In this document: piece after piece, positions 33,999 to 43,116 of the stretch | Position numbering within the stretch: position 1 is the first letter of the stretch | Layout of the letters: the number at the start of each line of letters is the position of its first letter | Assembly: GCF_902859805.1 (NCBI RefSeq) | Contig: NZ_CADIKC010000008.1 | Location: forward strand, 1 to 64,000 | From: Paraburkholderia sediminicola | Lineage (GTDB): Bacteria > Pseudomonadota > Gammaproteobacteria > Burkholderiales > Burkholderiaceae | Direction of reading: 5' to 3' | DNA: 64,000 nucleotides | Made by a program: the position numbers and the translations under genes | The notes under the pieces: model-generated | The model's database searches: none | Seen by the model: the letters and a program-made list of their open reading frames with translations, nothing else | What the model was told of the DNA's origin: nothing

Positions 33999-35396
33999 AT
34001 GACCGTCGTTCAGAAAGCCCTGATTGCGCCCCTTATCGTCGCATGCGCGATGTTCATGGAAAGCGTCGATGCGAATGTGATCGTCACCGCGTTGCCAGTC
34101 ATGGCTCGCGACTTCGGGCGCGATCCGGTCACGCTGAAAATCGCGGTAACGAGCTACGTGCTCGGTCTCGGCGTGTTTATCCCGGTGTGCGGCTGGCTTG
34201 CGGACCGTTTCGGTGCGCGGACGATTTTCCGCACCGCGATCGGCATCTTCGTGACCGGCTCGCTCCTGTGCGCTGCGTCGAACTCGCTGGCCACCTTCAC
34301 CCTCGCCCGCTTCGTGCAAGGCGTCGGCGGCGCGATGATGGTGCCGGTCGGACGGATCATCATCTTCCGTGTGGTGCACAAGTCCGACTTTATCCGCGCG
34401 ATGAACTATCTGAGCGTCCCGGCGCTGCTCGGACCGGCGGCCGGACCGCTGCTCGGCGGCTTCATCACGACCTATCTGCACTGGCGCCTGATCTTCTTCA
34501 TCAATGTGCCGATCGGCATTCTCGGCATCTATCTGACCAACCGGTATATCGCCAACACGCGTGAACCGGATCCGGGACCGCTCGACTGGATCGGCTTTTT
34601 TCTGTCGGCGGCCGGCGCGGTGCTGCTTCTGCTCGGACTGTCGCTGGTCGGCGGCGAACTCATGTCGAATCGGGACGCGTTCGGCATGTGCGCGAGCGGC
34701 GCCGCTCTGCTGGTGGTCTACGTCGCGTACGCCCAGCGCGTCAAAATGCCATTGCTCGATCTGCGCTTCTTCAAGGTGCCGACTTTCCAGGCGAGCGTGC
34801 TCGGCGGCTCGCTGTTTCGAATCGGCCTCGGCGCGCTGCCCTTTCTGCTGCCGCTGATGCTGCAGGAAGGACACGGCATGAGCGCGTTCGAGTCCGGCCT
34901 GATCACCTGCGCGTCCGCGTTCGGCGGCATGTTCATGCGCACGTTCGCCTCGCGCGTGCTGCATCGCTTCGGCTTCCGTTCGGTGCTGGTGGTCAACGCG
35001 GCGCTGTCAGGGATTGCGATCGCCGCGTGCGGCCTGTTTTTCCCCGGCACGCCGACCTGGATCATCTGGTTCGTGGTGCTGCTCGGCGGCTTCTTCCCTG
35101 CGCTGCAATTCACGAGTCTCAACTCGCTGACTTACGCGGAAATCGCCAGCCGCGACGTGGGGCGCGCCACGAGTCTCGGCAGCGTCGTGCAACAGATGTC
35201 GCTCGGCCTGGGCGTAACGGTGGGCGGTATTGTGCTGCAGATTTCGCGCGTGCTGCACGGACATCCGGGCATCATGTGGTCGGATTTCTGGCCCGCGTTT
35301 CTGGTGGTGGGCCTGTGCTCCTTCGCTTCGATTCCGGTCACGCTGCGCATGCCGCATCGCGCGGGTGAGGATATTTCGCGCGGCGGTCGCGGCTAA
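33999..35396 (+). CDS. MFS drug/proton antiporter, DHA2 family (14 helices)
   Basis: The 465-residue transporter has the family motifs of DHA2: SVDANVIVTALPVMA (helix 1), GWLADRFGARTIF (motif A) and ARFVQGVGGAMMVPVGR (motif B), followed by LGPAAGPLLGG (motif C). I prefer the ATG at 33999 over an upstream in-frame ATG at 33954; neither has a strong ribosome binding site. The substrate is unknown. It is convergent with the glycosyltransferase gene, ending 9 nt away. Confidence 0.87.
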   Translation: MTVVQKALIAPLIVACAMFMESVDANVIVTALPVMARDFGRDPVTLKIAVTSYVLGLGVFIPVCGWLADRFGARTIFRTAIGIFVTGSLLCAASNSLATFTLARFVQGVGGAMMVPVGRIIIFRVVHKSDFIRAMNYLSVPALLGPAAGPLLGGFITTYLHWRLIFFINVPIGILGIYLTNRYIANTREPDPGPLDWIGFFLSAAGAVLLLLGLSLVGGELMSNRDAFGMCASGAALLVVYVAYAQRVKMPLLDLRFFKVPTFQASVLGGSLFRIGLGALPFLLPLMLQEGHGMSAFESGLITCASAFGGMFMRTFASRVLHRFGFRSVLVVNAALSGIAIAACGLFFPGTPTWIIWFVVLLGGFFPALQFTSLNSLTYAEIASRDVGRATSLGSVVQQMSLGLGVTVGGIVLQISRVLHGHPGIMWSDFWPAFLVVGLCSFASIPVTLRMPHRAGEDISRGGRG

Positions 35397-35405
35397 CGCC
35401 CGCGC

Positions 35406-36065
35406 TTATCCCGTCCCAATCGCCCACGCGAGGAGCGTATCGCCGAAACCGTCGCGTGCGCGCGTTACCGTGCGCGCACTCGTGATCACGCGCGGTGCAG
35501 CGCTCCATGCGATGCTGGCGCCCGTCTCGATCAACCGGTCGACCAGCGCGACATCTTCGCGGCACGTGAGCGGTGGAAAACCGCCGGCTCGTCGATACGC
35601 CTCGGCAGAGACGCCGAGATTCGCGCCATGCACATGGCGGTGACCGTCCGCGTCCACATAGGTCTTGCGAAAATATTCGCGCACGCTGTGCGGATGAGCG
35701 GTCCAGTCGTCGACGGCAATCGAGCCGCACACCGCGTCCGTGTCCAGCGACAACTGGGCGACCAACCAGCCTGGCGATACGCGGCTGTCGGCATCGGTGA
35801 AGGCAAGCCAGCGAGCGCCATCCGCCAGCAGGTAGTCGGCACCCGTCGCGCGCGCGATACCGACATTGCGCGCAGTCAGCGTTAACGTCTCGACGCCGTA
35901 AGCACGCACGATCGCCTCGGAAAAATCGCTGCAGGTGTCGAGCACGACGACGAGCCGCACGACCTCGTCGGCCAGATCGGCGTGTCGCGCTGCTTCGATC
36001 AACGCGGCGAGACAAGGCGCCAGCAACGCCTCTTCGTTATGCGCCGGAACGATCACGCCGATCAT
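35406..36065 (-). CDS. Family 2 glycosyltransferase
   Basis: The 219-residue GT-A protein starts MIGVIVPAHNEEALLAPCLA, with the nucleotide-sugar motif FTDADSRVSPGWL (DxD), HGANLGVSAEAYRRAGGFPP and REDVALVDRL. It lacks membrane helices. The start at 36065 overlaps the methyltransferase stop by 4 nt (ATGA), so the two are coupled. It is the last gene of an operon with a NodS-like methyltransferase and an acyl-CoA dehydrogenase-like gene. Confidence 0.88.
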   Translation of the reverse strand: MIGVIVPAHNEEALLAPCLAALIEAARHADLADEVVRLVVVLDTCSDFSEAIVRAYGVETLTLTARNVGIARATGADYLLADGARWLAFTDADSRVSPGWLVAQLSLDTDAVCGSIAVDDWTAHPHSVREYFRKTYVDADGHRHVHGANLGVSAEAYRRAGGFPPLTCREDVALVDRLIETGASIAWSAAPRVITSARTVTRARDGFGDTLLAWAIGTG

Positions 36066-36667
36066 AGAAGCCCCTCGCGCTGCGCGACCGAACGCGCATC
36101 GCGCGACCAGACGTCGATCAGCAGATCGGCTTCGTCGTGATGTGCGAGACGCGATAGACCGCAGCGCGCATCGAACAAGGCGTGCGCGGTATCGGCATTC
36201 TCCAGCGCCTCGATAAACGGACGGCGCCAATGGCAGGCGAGCAGCGTGCCGTCCGGTGTGAGTGATGCAGCGATGCGCGCGGCCAGCATTTCAAGGTCAG
36301 CGGCATCAAGGTAATAGGCAAATTCGCTGATGACGATCAGGTCGAACGGTGCCGTTGCGGTCGGCCATTCGTGCGGCACGGTGCACTGTTCGACTCGAAC
36401 CTGCCGCATACCGGCAACACGTTCGCGTGCAAGACGCACCGCAGTTTCGTGCAGATCGGCGGCGAGCAGCGCATCACAACGGGTCGCGAGTTCGGCTGTC
36501 AGTTCCCCGTTCGCACAGCCCGGCTCGAACGCGTTGCGATAACGTGGGCGCGGCAATAGCGCTAACGTGAGCGAGCGCTTGCGGCGCTCGTACCAGCCCT
36601 GGCGCAATTTCCACGGGTCGTCGCTGCCTTTGTAGAGTTCGTTGAAGTACGCTGCTGTTGAGCTCAT
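36062..36667 (-). CDS. SAM-dependent methyltransferase (NodS-like)
   Basis: The 201-residue class I methyltransferase begins YFNELYKGSDDPWKLRQGWYERRK, as in NodS-family proteins. Its SAM-binding motif is FEPGCANGELT, then AADLHETAVRLAR and DLIVISEFAYYLD. NodS methylates the amino group of a chitooligosaccharide, but this gene is not in a nodulation cluster. It is preceded by the acyl-CoA dehydrogenase-like gene (24-nt gap) and overlaps the glycosyltransferase. Confidence 0.85.
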   Translation of the reverse strand: MSSTAAYFNELYKGSDDPWKLRQGWYERRKRSLTLALLPRPRYRNAFEPGCANGELTAELATRCDALLAADLHETAVRLARERVAGMRQVRVEQCTVPHEWPTATAPFDLIVISEFAYYLDAADLEMLAARIAASLTPDGTLLACHWRRPFIEALENADTAHALFDARCGLSRLAHHDEADLLIDVWSRDARSVAQREGLL

Positions 36668-36691
36668 GTCAACGGCCCTCCATGTATCGCG

Positions 36692-37867
36692 TCAGAGCGT
36701 CCACGGCGCACCTCCGGCGGCAATGTTGGAATCGAACGTTGCCTTGGCGGTCAACTCACCGAGCGCGGCAAGATCGCGTTCGGCATGGCTTTGCCTCAGG
36801 AACACAGGCAGGTCCGCCAGCGCGCGGGCGAAGCGCGCATCGCGGCACAACGGACCGGCGCCGAGCGTGCGCGTGGCGTGGCACATCACGGCCGTCGCCG
36901 CTTCTTCAACCACGAGCCGTGCGCGCATGACTTCACGCTGCGAGTCGGCTTGTGGGTTCGCGTCGATATGAGCAGCGGTTTCGCGCAGCACCGCGGCGGC
37001 AGCGGCCAAAGCGATGTCGACCGCGCCGAGGTGGGCGAGCCGATGTGCGTCGGCACGTTGCGTGGACGCTTCGCGCAAGGTCCGGCCGATCTGCGTGGCG
37101 GCGCCGTACCAGCACGCGGCAATGCCGGCGCCGCCGTGCCAGAAGCCCGGCCGGCGCACGTATGCATGAGCTGCGCCCACGCATGTGGCGGGTGTCTGGT
37201 CGAAGATGACGTCAGCGCTCGCGGTTGCCTGCATGCCGATCGCCTGCCACTTCGATGTGTCGATCGAAATCGACGCGTGATCCATCGCGACGGCCGCCAG
37301 CACCGGTTCGTCGTCGAGCCACGCGGTGACAAGTGCGTGACTGACTACGTCCGCGCCCGAACACCAGGCTTTTGTGCCGCTCAGAGACAGTTGCCCGACA
37401 TCGTCTGTTTCGGTACGAGTCGCGCGTTTGCTGGCCCGCACGCGCGCGTCAGGCGGCTCTGCGGCCCATACCCCCCAGCGGCTACCCGGAAGCGGCGTGG
37501 GCCCGTGCAGCTCGGCGAGAATCGCCAGCGCATCGGTATGCCCTTCGAACAGTTTGACCAGACCGAGATCGCACGCCGCAACCGCGGCCAGGGTACGCCA
37601 GCGCTCCAGAGTCTGCCCGTGCCCAGGCAATGGTGCGAAGGGCAAACGATCGTAGCCTCGCCGGATCAGTGCGCGTAAAACATCGCCCAGCGCGGCGGGG
37701 TCACTCGCGTCGAATTGCGCGTCATGCAGAAAATTTTCGAGCGGCTCGGCAGAACGCATAGCGCCCTTTCCGGCCAGTGACGCATCGGGATCGCGAGTGC
37801 GGGTTCTGCTGTTGTTTTCCGGCGGTCGCGCACTCACGCCGGCCGCACGATCACGGGTATCGAGCAT
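36692..37867 (-). CDS. Acyl-CoA dehydrogenase-like flavoprotein
   Basis: The 391-residue protein has acyl-CoA dehydrogenase features in the middle and C-terminal domains: LSGTKAWCSGADVVSHALV, the IGMQATASADVIFD strand and a C-terminal helical bundle with ATRTLGAGPLCRDARFARALADLPVFLRQSHAERDLA. The usual catalytic Glu is not obvious to me, so it may act on an unusual substrate. The ATG at 37867 has GGGAG upstream; the frame is open to 37981. It leads a three-gene operon. Confidence 0.8.
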   Translation of the reverse strand: MLDTRDRAAGVSARPPENNSRTRTRDPDASLAGKGAMRSAEPLENFLHDAQFDASDPAALGDVLRALIRRGYDRLPFAPLPGHGQTLERWRTLAAVAACDLGLVKLFEGHTDALAILAELHGPTPLPGSRWGVWAAEPPDARVRASKRATRTETDDVGQLSLSGTKAWCSGADVVSHALVTAWLDDEPVLAAVAMDHASISIDTSKWQAIGMQATASADVIFDQTPATCVGAAHAYVRRPGFWHGGAGIAACWYGAATQIGRTLREASTQRADAHRLAHLGAVDIALAAAAAVLRETAAHIDANPQADSQREVMRARLVVEEAATAVMCHATRTLGAGPLCRDARFARALADLPVFLRQSHAERDLAALGELTAKATFDSNIAAGGAPWTL

Positions 37868-38037
37868 CGCGTCTCCCTGAATCTGTTCGATCTGTGCGCA
37901 CGGACTTTTGCTAGCCGCAGCGCGTGCAGACCGACAGCAAGCGGCGTGCCGCAGGTGTCTGGCACCCGCAGCACGCCGCAATATTTCAGGGGTTATAGCG
38001 CGCCGCGCACTCGTATGAAGGAAGCGCGCGTTGACGG

Positions 38038-40011
38038 CTAGCCGGGACCGCGCGCCCGGCGCCGCGTTTCCGCCTGCTCCAGCACCGCTTCGAATAGCGC
38101 GAGTTCCACCGGCTTGACCAGATGGGCGTGAAATCCCGCCGATTGGGTCCGTTCGCGATCGCTTGCGTGACCGAAGCCGGTCATGGCGGCGAACACGGTG
38201 TTGGACAGCCCGGGCATCGCGCGCAACGCCTCGAGCGTCGCGTAGCCATCCATTTTTGGCATCGCAAGGTCGATCAAGGCAAGGTGGGGTACGAGGCGCG
38301 GCGCAACGGCGATCGCCTGCGGGCCGTCGTAGGCAATGCGGACTTCGTGGCCTTTGAGTTCGAGCAGCATGGCGAGGCTGTCGGCGGAATCGCGATTGTC
38401 GTCCACCAGCAGAATACGCAGCGCGGACACCGCGTTTTCCGCACCGCAGGCTTGATCAGCCTGCTCTGCGGGGAGCGCCGCGGCAAACGGCAAACTGAGC
38501 GTGAACGAGCTGCCGAACCCCAGCCCCTCGCTGCTCGCAATGATGCTTCCTCCATGCAATTCGACCAGCGATTTGCACAATGTGAGGCCGATACCGAGGC
38601 CACCTTCGCCGAGGCTTTGCCCTTCCTTTTCCTGCGCGAACAACTCAAAGATCGCGTCAAGCGAACGTGCTGGAATGCCGCGGCCGTGATCGCGCACTTC
38701 CAGCACAGCCATCTGATGGTCGACGCGTCCGAATATCTCGATGCGGCTGCCAGGCGGCGAAAACTTCGACGCGTTATGCAGCAGGTTTTGCAGCACCTGC
38801 ACGAGCCGTGTCGTGTCACCGTGAACGATTAGCGATTCGGCCGGCATGTGCGTAGCCACACTTTGCTCCCGCGAATCGGTAAACGGCCGTGCCGCTTCGA
38901 TCGCACGCGCCACCACTTCGGCCAGATCGACGCGCGCGAGGCGCAACTCGACCTTGTCCGACATGATGCGGCCGACGTCGAGCAGATCGTCGACGAGACG
39001 CGTGAGGTGCGTAACCTGGCGGTCGATCAGATCGCGCGAGCGCGCGAGCGTCGGACTCACCCCCGTTTCGAGTTGCATCACGCCGATTGCGTTGCGTACC
39101 GGTGCAAGCGGATTGCGCAACTCGTGGGCGAGGGTCGCGAGAAACTTGCGCATGCGCTCGCTGGAGCGCGCCAGCTCTTCGCGCTCGCGGCGCTCGGTCA
39201 GATCGCGCGTGACTTTGGCGAAACCACGCAACCGGTTCGATTCGTCATACACAGCGGTGATGTTGACGTTGGCCCAGAAGGTGGTGCCGTCCTTGCGCAC
39301 ACGCCAGCCCTCGTCTTCGACCTTGCCGAGCTGTCTCGCGATCGCCAGTTCGCGCGCGGGCTTGCCGGCCGCGGCTTCTTCGCGTGTGTAGAAGTTCGAG
39401 AAATGCTGGCCGACGATTTCTTCGCGCGTATAGCCCTTGATGCGGGCGGCGCCTGCGTTCCAGCTCATCACAAAGCCGTCCGGATCGAGCATGAAAATCG
39501 CGTAATCTTTCACGTTGTCGACCAGCAGACGGAAGCGCTCTTCGCTCTGCCGCAACGCTTCCACAAACGCGCGCTGGGTGGTCAGATCGCGGGTAATCTT
39601 GGCAAAGCCGGTCAGCACACCCGACTCGTTGCGCACCGCCGTGATGACGACATTGCACCAGAAGGTCGTGCCGTCTTTGCGAACCCGCCAGCCTTCGTCC
39701 TCGAAACGCCCGGTCAACGCGGCTTGCTGCAACTCGTAAGCCGGCCAGCCGCGTGCCACAGCTTCAGCGGGGTAGAAACGCGAGAAATGCTCGCCGATGA
39801 TTTCGTGCGCCGCGTAGCCCTTCAGTTTTTGCGCGCCGGCATTCCAGCTGACGATACGTCCGGTCGGGTCCAGCAGGAAGATCGCGTAGTCTTCGATCGA
39901 CTGGACCAGCGCCCAGTAATCGACCTCGCCGGGCGTATCCGCACGGAGCACGGGAGGCTCGTCAGCGGTCTCGCCATTGTCGCCTGCGGGGTGGACGTCA
40001 GTCTTGTTCAT
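38038..40011 (-). CDS. Hybrid histidine kinase with two PAS domains and a C-terminal receiver
   Basis: The 657-residue soluble kinase has PAS domains at about residues 35-150 and 160-275. A histidine kinase core follows (LATLAHELRNPLAPVRNAI, NLLHNASKFS, DHGRGIP, GGLGIGLTL), then a receiver domain at about 525-645 with phospho-acceptor Asp in LALIDLAMPKMDG and Lys in HLVKPVE. The two PAS domains share long near-identical stretches (EDEGWRVRKDGTTFW), so one is a recent duplicate. There is no membrane segment; the signal is cytosolic, possibly redox or light via a cofactor. No partner regulator lies next to it. Confidence 0.92.
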   Translation of the reverse strand: MNKTDVHPAGDNGETADEPPVLRADTPGEVDYWALVQSIEDYAIFLLDPTGRIVSWNAGAQKLKGYAAHEIIGEHFSRFYPAEAVARGWPAYELQQAALTGRFEDEGWRVRKDGTTFWCNVVITAVRNESGVLTGFAKITRDLTTQRAFVEALRQSEERFRLLVDNVKDYAIFMLDPDGFVMSWNAGAARIKGYTREEIVGQHFSNFYTREEAAAGKPARELAIARQLGKVEDEGWRVRKDGTTFWANVNITAVYDESNRLRGFAKVTRDLTERREREELARSSERMRKFLATLAHELRNPLAPVRNAIGVMQLETGVSPTLARSRDLIDRQVTHLTRLVDDLLDVGRIMSDKVELRLARVDLAEVVARAIEAARPFTDSREQSVATHMPAESLIVHGDTTRLVQVLQNLLHNASKFSPPGSRIEIFGRVDHQMAVLEVRDHGRGIPARSLDAIFELFAQEKEGQSLGEGGLGIGLTLCKSLVELHGGSIIASSEGLGFGSSFTLSLPFAAALPAEQADQACGAENAVSALRILLVDDNRDSADSLAMLLELKGHEVRIAYDGPQAIAVAPRLVPHLALIDLAMPKMDGYATLEALRAMPGLSNTVFAAMTGFGHASDRERTQSAGFHAHLVKPVELALFEAVLEQAETRRRARGPG

Positions 40012-40076
40012 GGTGAAAAGCGTCTATTGGTATGTTCAGTCAGCATACACCGGCTCACTTCCATGTTTCGCTTATT

Positions 40077-40120
40077 GCCCACCCGCTGCCCAACCGTCGC
40101 CCAACGATCGCACAACCGCG
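40077..40120. repeat. Four 11-bp direct repeats upstream of the hybrid kinase gene
   Basis: GCCCACC, GCCCAAC, GCCCAAC and GCACAAC recur every 11 bp (starts 40077, 40088, 40099, 40110) with 4-nt spacers. The array lies 66-110 nt upstream of the kinase ATG. The spacing is that of OmpR/PhoB-type tandem sites. Confidence 0.5.
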
Positions 40121-40190
40121 TTGACCAACCTTGTGAATCAAAGTCAGCGGGCTGAATCGGACGACGGCCACACCGCAGAAACACCTGCCC

Positions 40191-41753
40191 TCAATGCCCC
40201 CCGGCGCCAGCCGCCGCGGCCGCACTTGCCTTGTCCGGCTTCGTCACCCAGATCAGCGGAATGATCACCACGAAAATCACGGCGGAAAGCCAGAAAATAT
40301 CGTTCAGCCCGAGCATCGCAGCCTGCGCGTTCATCGACTGTTCGAAGAACGCCATCGCCTGTGAGGCGCTTCCGCCCAGCGCCGCTTGCGCGGCGTCCAG
40401 AGCAGAAGTGAAGGTCGGATTGTTCACACTCGTTTGCTCGGCCAGCTGCGCATGATGCAGGATCGTACGGTCATTCCAACCTGTAGTAGCAAGCGACGTT
40501 CCCGCTGCTCCCGCAAACACCCGTGCGAAGTTCGACAATCCCGCAGCGGCCGGAATCTTGTCGGGCGTGAGGCCGGAAAGAATGATCGCCGTCAGCGGCA
40601 CAAAGAACAACGCGGTCGGAATCCCTTGCAGCAGAGTCGGCAAGACCAGGGTCCACGTATCCACGCCCGTCGTGTAATGCGAGCGCATAAAAAACACGCT
40701 GGCGAACCCGAGAAACGCCAGCGTCGCCAACACTCGCGCATCCGACTTCGGCATGATCTTCGCCATCACCGGCGCGAGAATCACGGCAAAGATGCCAAGC
40801 GGCGCGGTAGCCAGACCGGCATCCACCGACCGGTAGCTCAGATACTCCTGCATCCACTGCGGCAACAGGACCAGGTTGGAGAAGAACACCGCGTACGCCA
40901 CTGAAATCGCAATCGTGCCGCCCAGAAAATTACGCCCTCCGAACAATCGCAGGTCGATGATCGGATTCTTCTCGGTCAACTCCCAGATCAGAAAGAACAC
41001 AAAGCTGACCGCCGCAAATACGGTCAGCGCGACAATCACAGGCGAATTGAACCAGTCGAGATCCTTGCCCTTGTCGAGCATGATCTGCAGCGAGCCCACC
41101 CATGCGATCAGCGAGAGCAGCCCTATCTTGTCGATCGGCAAGCGCTTCGTCGGGGTTTCGCGTGTGCGGTAGATTGCCCACGTCACGCCTGCTGCAAAGA
41201 TGCCTACCGGGATATTGATGTAGAAGATCCATGACCACGAGTAGCTATCGGTAATCCAGCCGCCGAGCGCCGGGCCGGCGATGGGGCCCACCGTCGCTGT
41301 CATGGCCCACAACGCCAAAGCATGCGAGCTCTTTTCCCGCGGATACGAGCCGAGCAGAATCGCTTGCGACAGTGGAATCAAAGGCCCCGCCACCGCGCCC
41401 TGCACGATCCGCGCCGCGAGCAGTACCGGCAGCGTCGGCGCAATGCCGCATGCCCATGACGAGAGTACGAACAGCAGAATGGCCCACACGAACAGCTTGA
41501 TCTGCCCGACGCGCTGCGTGAGCCAGCCCGTCAACGGAATCGCAATCGCGTTGGCGGCGGCGAACAGCGTAATCACCCACGTCCCCTCGTCCACCGATAC
41601 ACCAAGATTGCCCGCAATGGTCGGAATCGCGACGTTCGCGATCGACGAATCAAGCACGTTCATAAACGTGGCCAGGGCCACGGCAAGCGTCGCCAGCACA
41701 AGCTTGCCGCCGGTCAGAGGCGGGAGCGCTGCGGCGTTGGGCGATCCATTCAT
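40191..41753 (-). CDS. emrB: EmrB-type multidrug efflux permease (DHA2, 14 helices)
   Basis: The 520-residue inner-membrane transporter has NVLDSSIANVAIPTIA (helix 1), GWLTQRVGQIKLF (motif A) and AARIVQGAVAGPLIPLSQA (motif B), followed by GPIAGPALGGWITDSYSWSW (motif C). It pairs with EmrA and an outer membrane factor as a tripartite pump. It is the last gene of the locus, 79 nt after emrA, with its own copy of the MarR-like operator palindrome at 41782. Confidence 0.92.
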   Translation of the reverse strand: MNGSPNAAALPPLTGGKLVLATLAVALATFMNVLDSSIANVAIPTIAGNLGVSVDEGTWVITLFAAANAIAIPLTGWLTQRVGQIKLFVWAILLFVLSSWACGIAPTLPVLLAARIVQGAVAGPLIPLSQAILLGSYPREKSSHALALWAMTATVGPIAGPALGGWITDSYSWSWIFYINIPVGIFAAGVTWAIYRTRETPTKRLPIDKIGLLSLIAWVGSLQIMLDKGKDLDWFNSPVIVALTVFAAVSFVFFLIWELTEKNPIIDLRLFGGRNFLGGTIAISVAYAVFFSNLVLLPQWMQEYLSYRSVDAGLATAPLGIFAVILAPVMAKIMPKSDARVLATLAFLGFASVFFMRSHYTTGVDTWTLVLPTLLQGIPTALFFVPLTAIILSGLTPDKIPAAAGLSNFARVFAGAAGTSLATTGWNDRTILHHAQLAEQTSVNNPTFTSALDAAQAALGGSASQAMAFFEQSMNAQAAMLGLNDIFWLSAVIFVVIIPLIWVTKPDKASAAAAAGAGGH

Positions 41754-41781
41754 TTCGTCACCTGTCGAAGAAGTCTAATGT

Positions 41782-41793
41782 CTGACTTGTCAG
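41782..41793. promoter_or_regulatory. MarR-type operator palindrome upstream of emrB
   Basis: CTGACTTGTCAG lies between emrA and emrB. It matches the palindromes at 44662 and 45198. The sequence that follows (TAAAAAAA about 10 nt later) is also shared with the 44662 copy. Confidence 0.55.
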
Positions 41794-41832
41794 CTAATTG
41801 GTTAAAAAAACGGGCGTCGGGAGATCCCCCGT

Positions 41833-43074
41833 TCAACCTGCTACCCGTGCTGCGTTCTTTGGCGTCGCGTTTGCTGCTACAGCACGTGCCGACGGCATGT
41901 TCTGCGCGATGATCCTGGCGATTTCGGCGTCGGCGTCGGCACCGTACTGGGCGAACACGTCCGTGCGATAAGTGGTGTTGATTGCCGCGCCCAGTTGAGT
42001 GCCCGACTCGTCGCGCGTTTCGACATCGACTTGCATCGACAGGCCGATCCGCAGCGGATGAGCGTTCAGTTCGTTCTGGTCGAGCTGGATTCGCGCCGGG
42101 AGACGCTGGACGACCTTGATCCAGTTGCCGGTCGCGTTCTGCGCAGGCAACACGGCAAATGCTGCGCCCGTACCCGCCGAGAACCCCACCACGTGGCCGT
42201 GATACTTGACGCTCGAGCCGTATACGTCGGCCGTCAACGTGACCGGTTGACCAATGCGCATGTGCTTCAGCTGGCCTTCCTTGAAGTTCGCATCGACCCA
42301 CACGCCGTCGAGCGGCACGATCGCCATCAGCGGCGTGCCCGGCGCCACGCGCTGACCGACCTGCACTGAGCGGCGCGCCACATAGCCCGTCACCGGCGCG
42401 GGCAAGGTGTTGCGCGCGTAACTCAGGTACGCGTCGCGCACTTTCGAGGCGGCGGCCTGCACGTTCGGATGCAGTTCGACCGACGTGCGGTCGGTCAGCG
42501 CGTGATTGGCTGCGGCCTGCTGGCGAGCGGCGTCGAGCGCGGCTTGTGCGGCGCTGACGGCGTCGCGTGCATGGGCGATGTCCTCGCCGGATACCGCGCC
42601 CGTTTCGGCAACGGCCAGGCGGCGCTTGAGGTCGTCTTCGGCGCGAGCGAGATCGGACTGACGTTGCGCGACGGTTGCAGCGTAGAAATCATTGTTCACG
42701 TACAGGCCGGCGACCTGTCTCACGGTCTGGCCGAGTGTCGCTTCGGCATTCGACAGCGCGACTTTCGCGTCGGCGTTATCGAGCGTCACGACCGGTGCGC
42801 CCTGCTTGACGATCTGCGTGTCGTCGGCGTTCACCGCCACCACGGTGCCGCTTACTTGCGGCGTTAGCTGCACGAGATTGCCGTTGACGTAGGCATCGTC
42901 GGTCGACTGGTGATACTGGCCGTTCGTGATGTAGTAGGCGCCATAACCCGCGCCGGCCAACACTACTGTGGCGGCGAGCAAGGCGAGCAGCAGCTTGCGC
43001 TTCGCAGGCGCCCGCACTTGCTGGGGTTGGTCCGCGTCCGCCGTCTCGCGGTTGGTGGTGATCGTATCGCTCAT
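41833..43074 (-). CDS. emrA: EmrA-type membrane fusion protein (HlyD family)
   Basis: The 413-residue periplasmic adaptor has one N-terminal membrane anchor (KLLLALLAATVVLAGAGYGAYY, about residue 28-50), a biotinyl-lipoyl-like domain (VQLTPQVSGTVVAVNADDTQIV), a helical hairpin and a beta-barrel half (PAPVTGYVARRSVQVGQRVAPGTPLMAIV). It links EmrB to the outer membrane channel. It sits between the outer membrane factor and emrB, all in one direction. Confidence 0.92.
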   Translation of the reverse strand: MSDTITTNRETADADQPQQVRAPAKRKLLLALLAATVVLAGAGYGAYYITNGQYHQSTDDAYVNGNLVQLTPQVSGTVVAVNADDTQIVKQGAPVVTLDNADAKVALSNAEATLGQTVRQVAGLYVNNDFYAATVAQRQSDLARAEDDLKRRLAVAETGAVSGEDIAHARDAVSAAQAALDAARQQAAANHALTDRTSVELHPNVQAAASKVRDAYLSYARNTLPAPVTGYVARRSVQVGQRVAPGTPLMAIVPLDGVWVDANFKEGQLKHMRIGQPVTLTADVYGSSVKYHGHVVGFSAGTGAAFAVLPAQNATGNWIKVVQRLPARIQLDQNELNAHPLRIGLSMQVDVETRDESGTQLGAAINTTYRTDVFAQYGADADAEIARIIAQNMPSARAVAANATPKNAARVAG

Positions 43075-43116
43075 TTTGTGGGTCCTGACAGAAAGTGAAA
43101 GCGTCGCGATGGCGTC

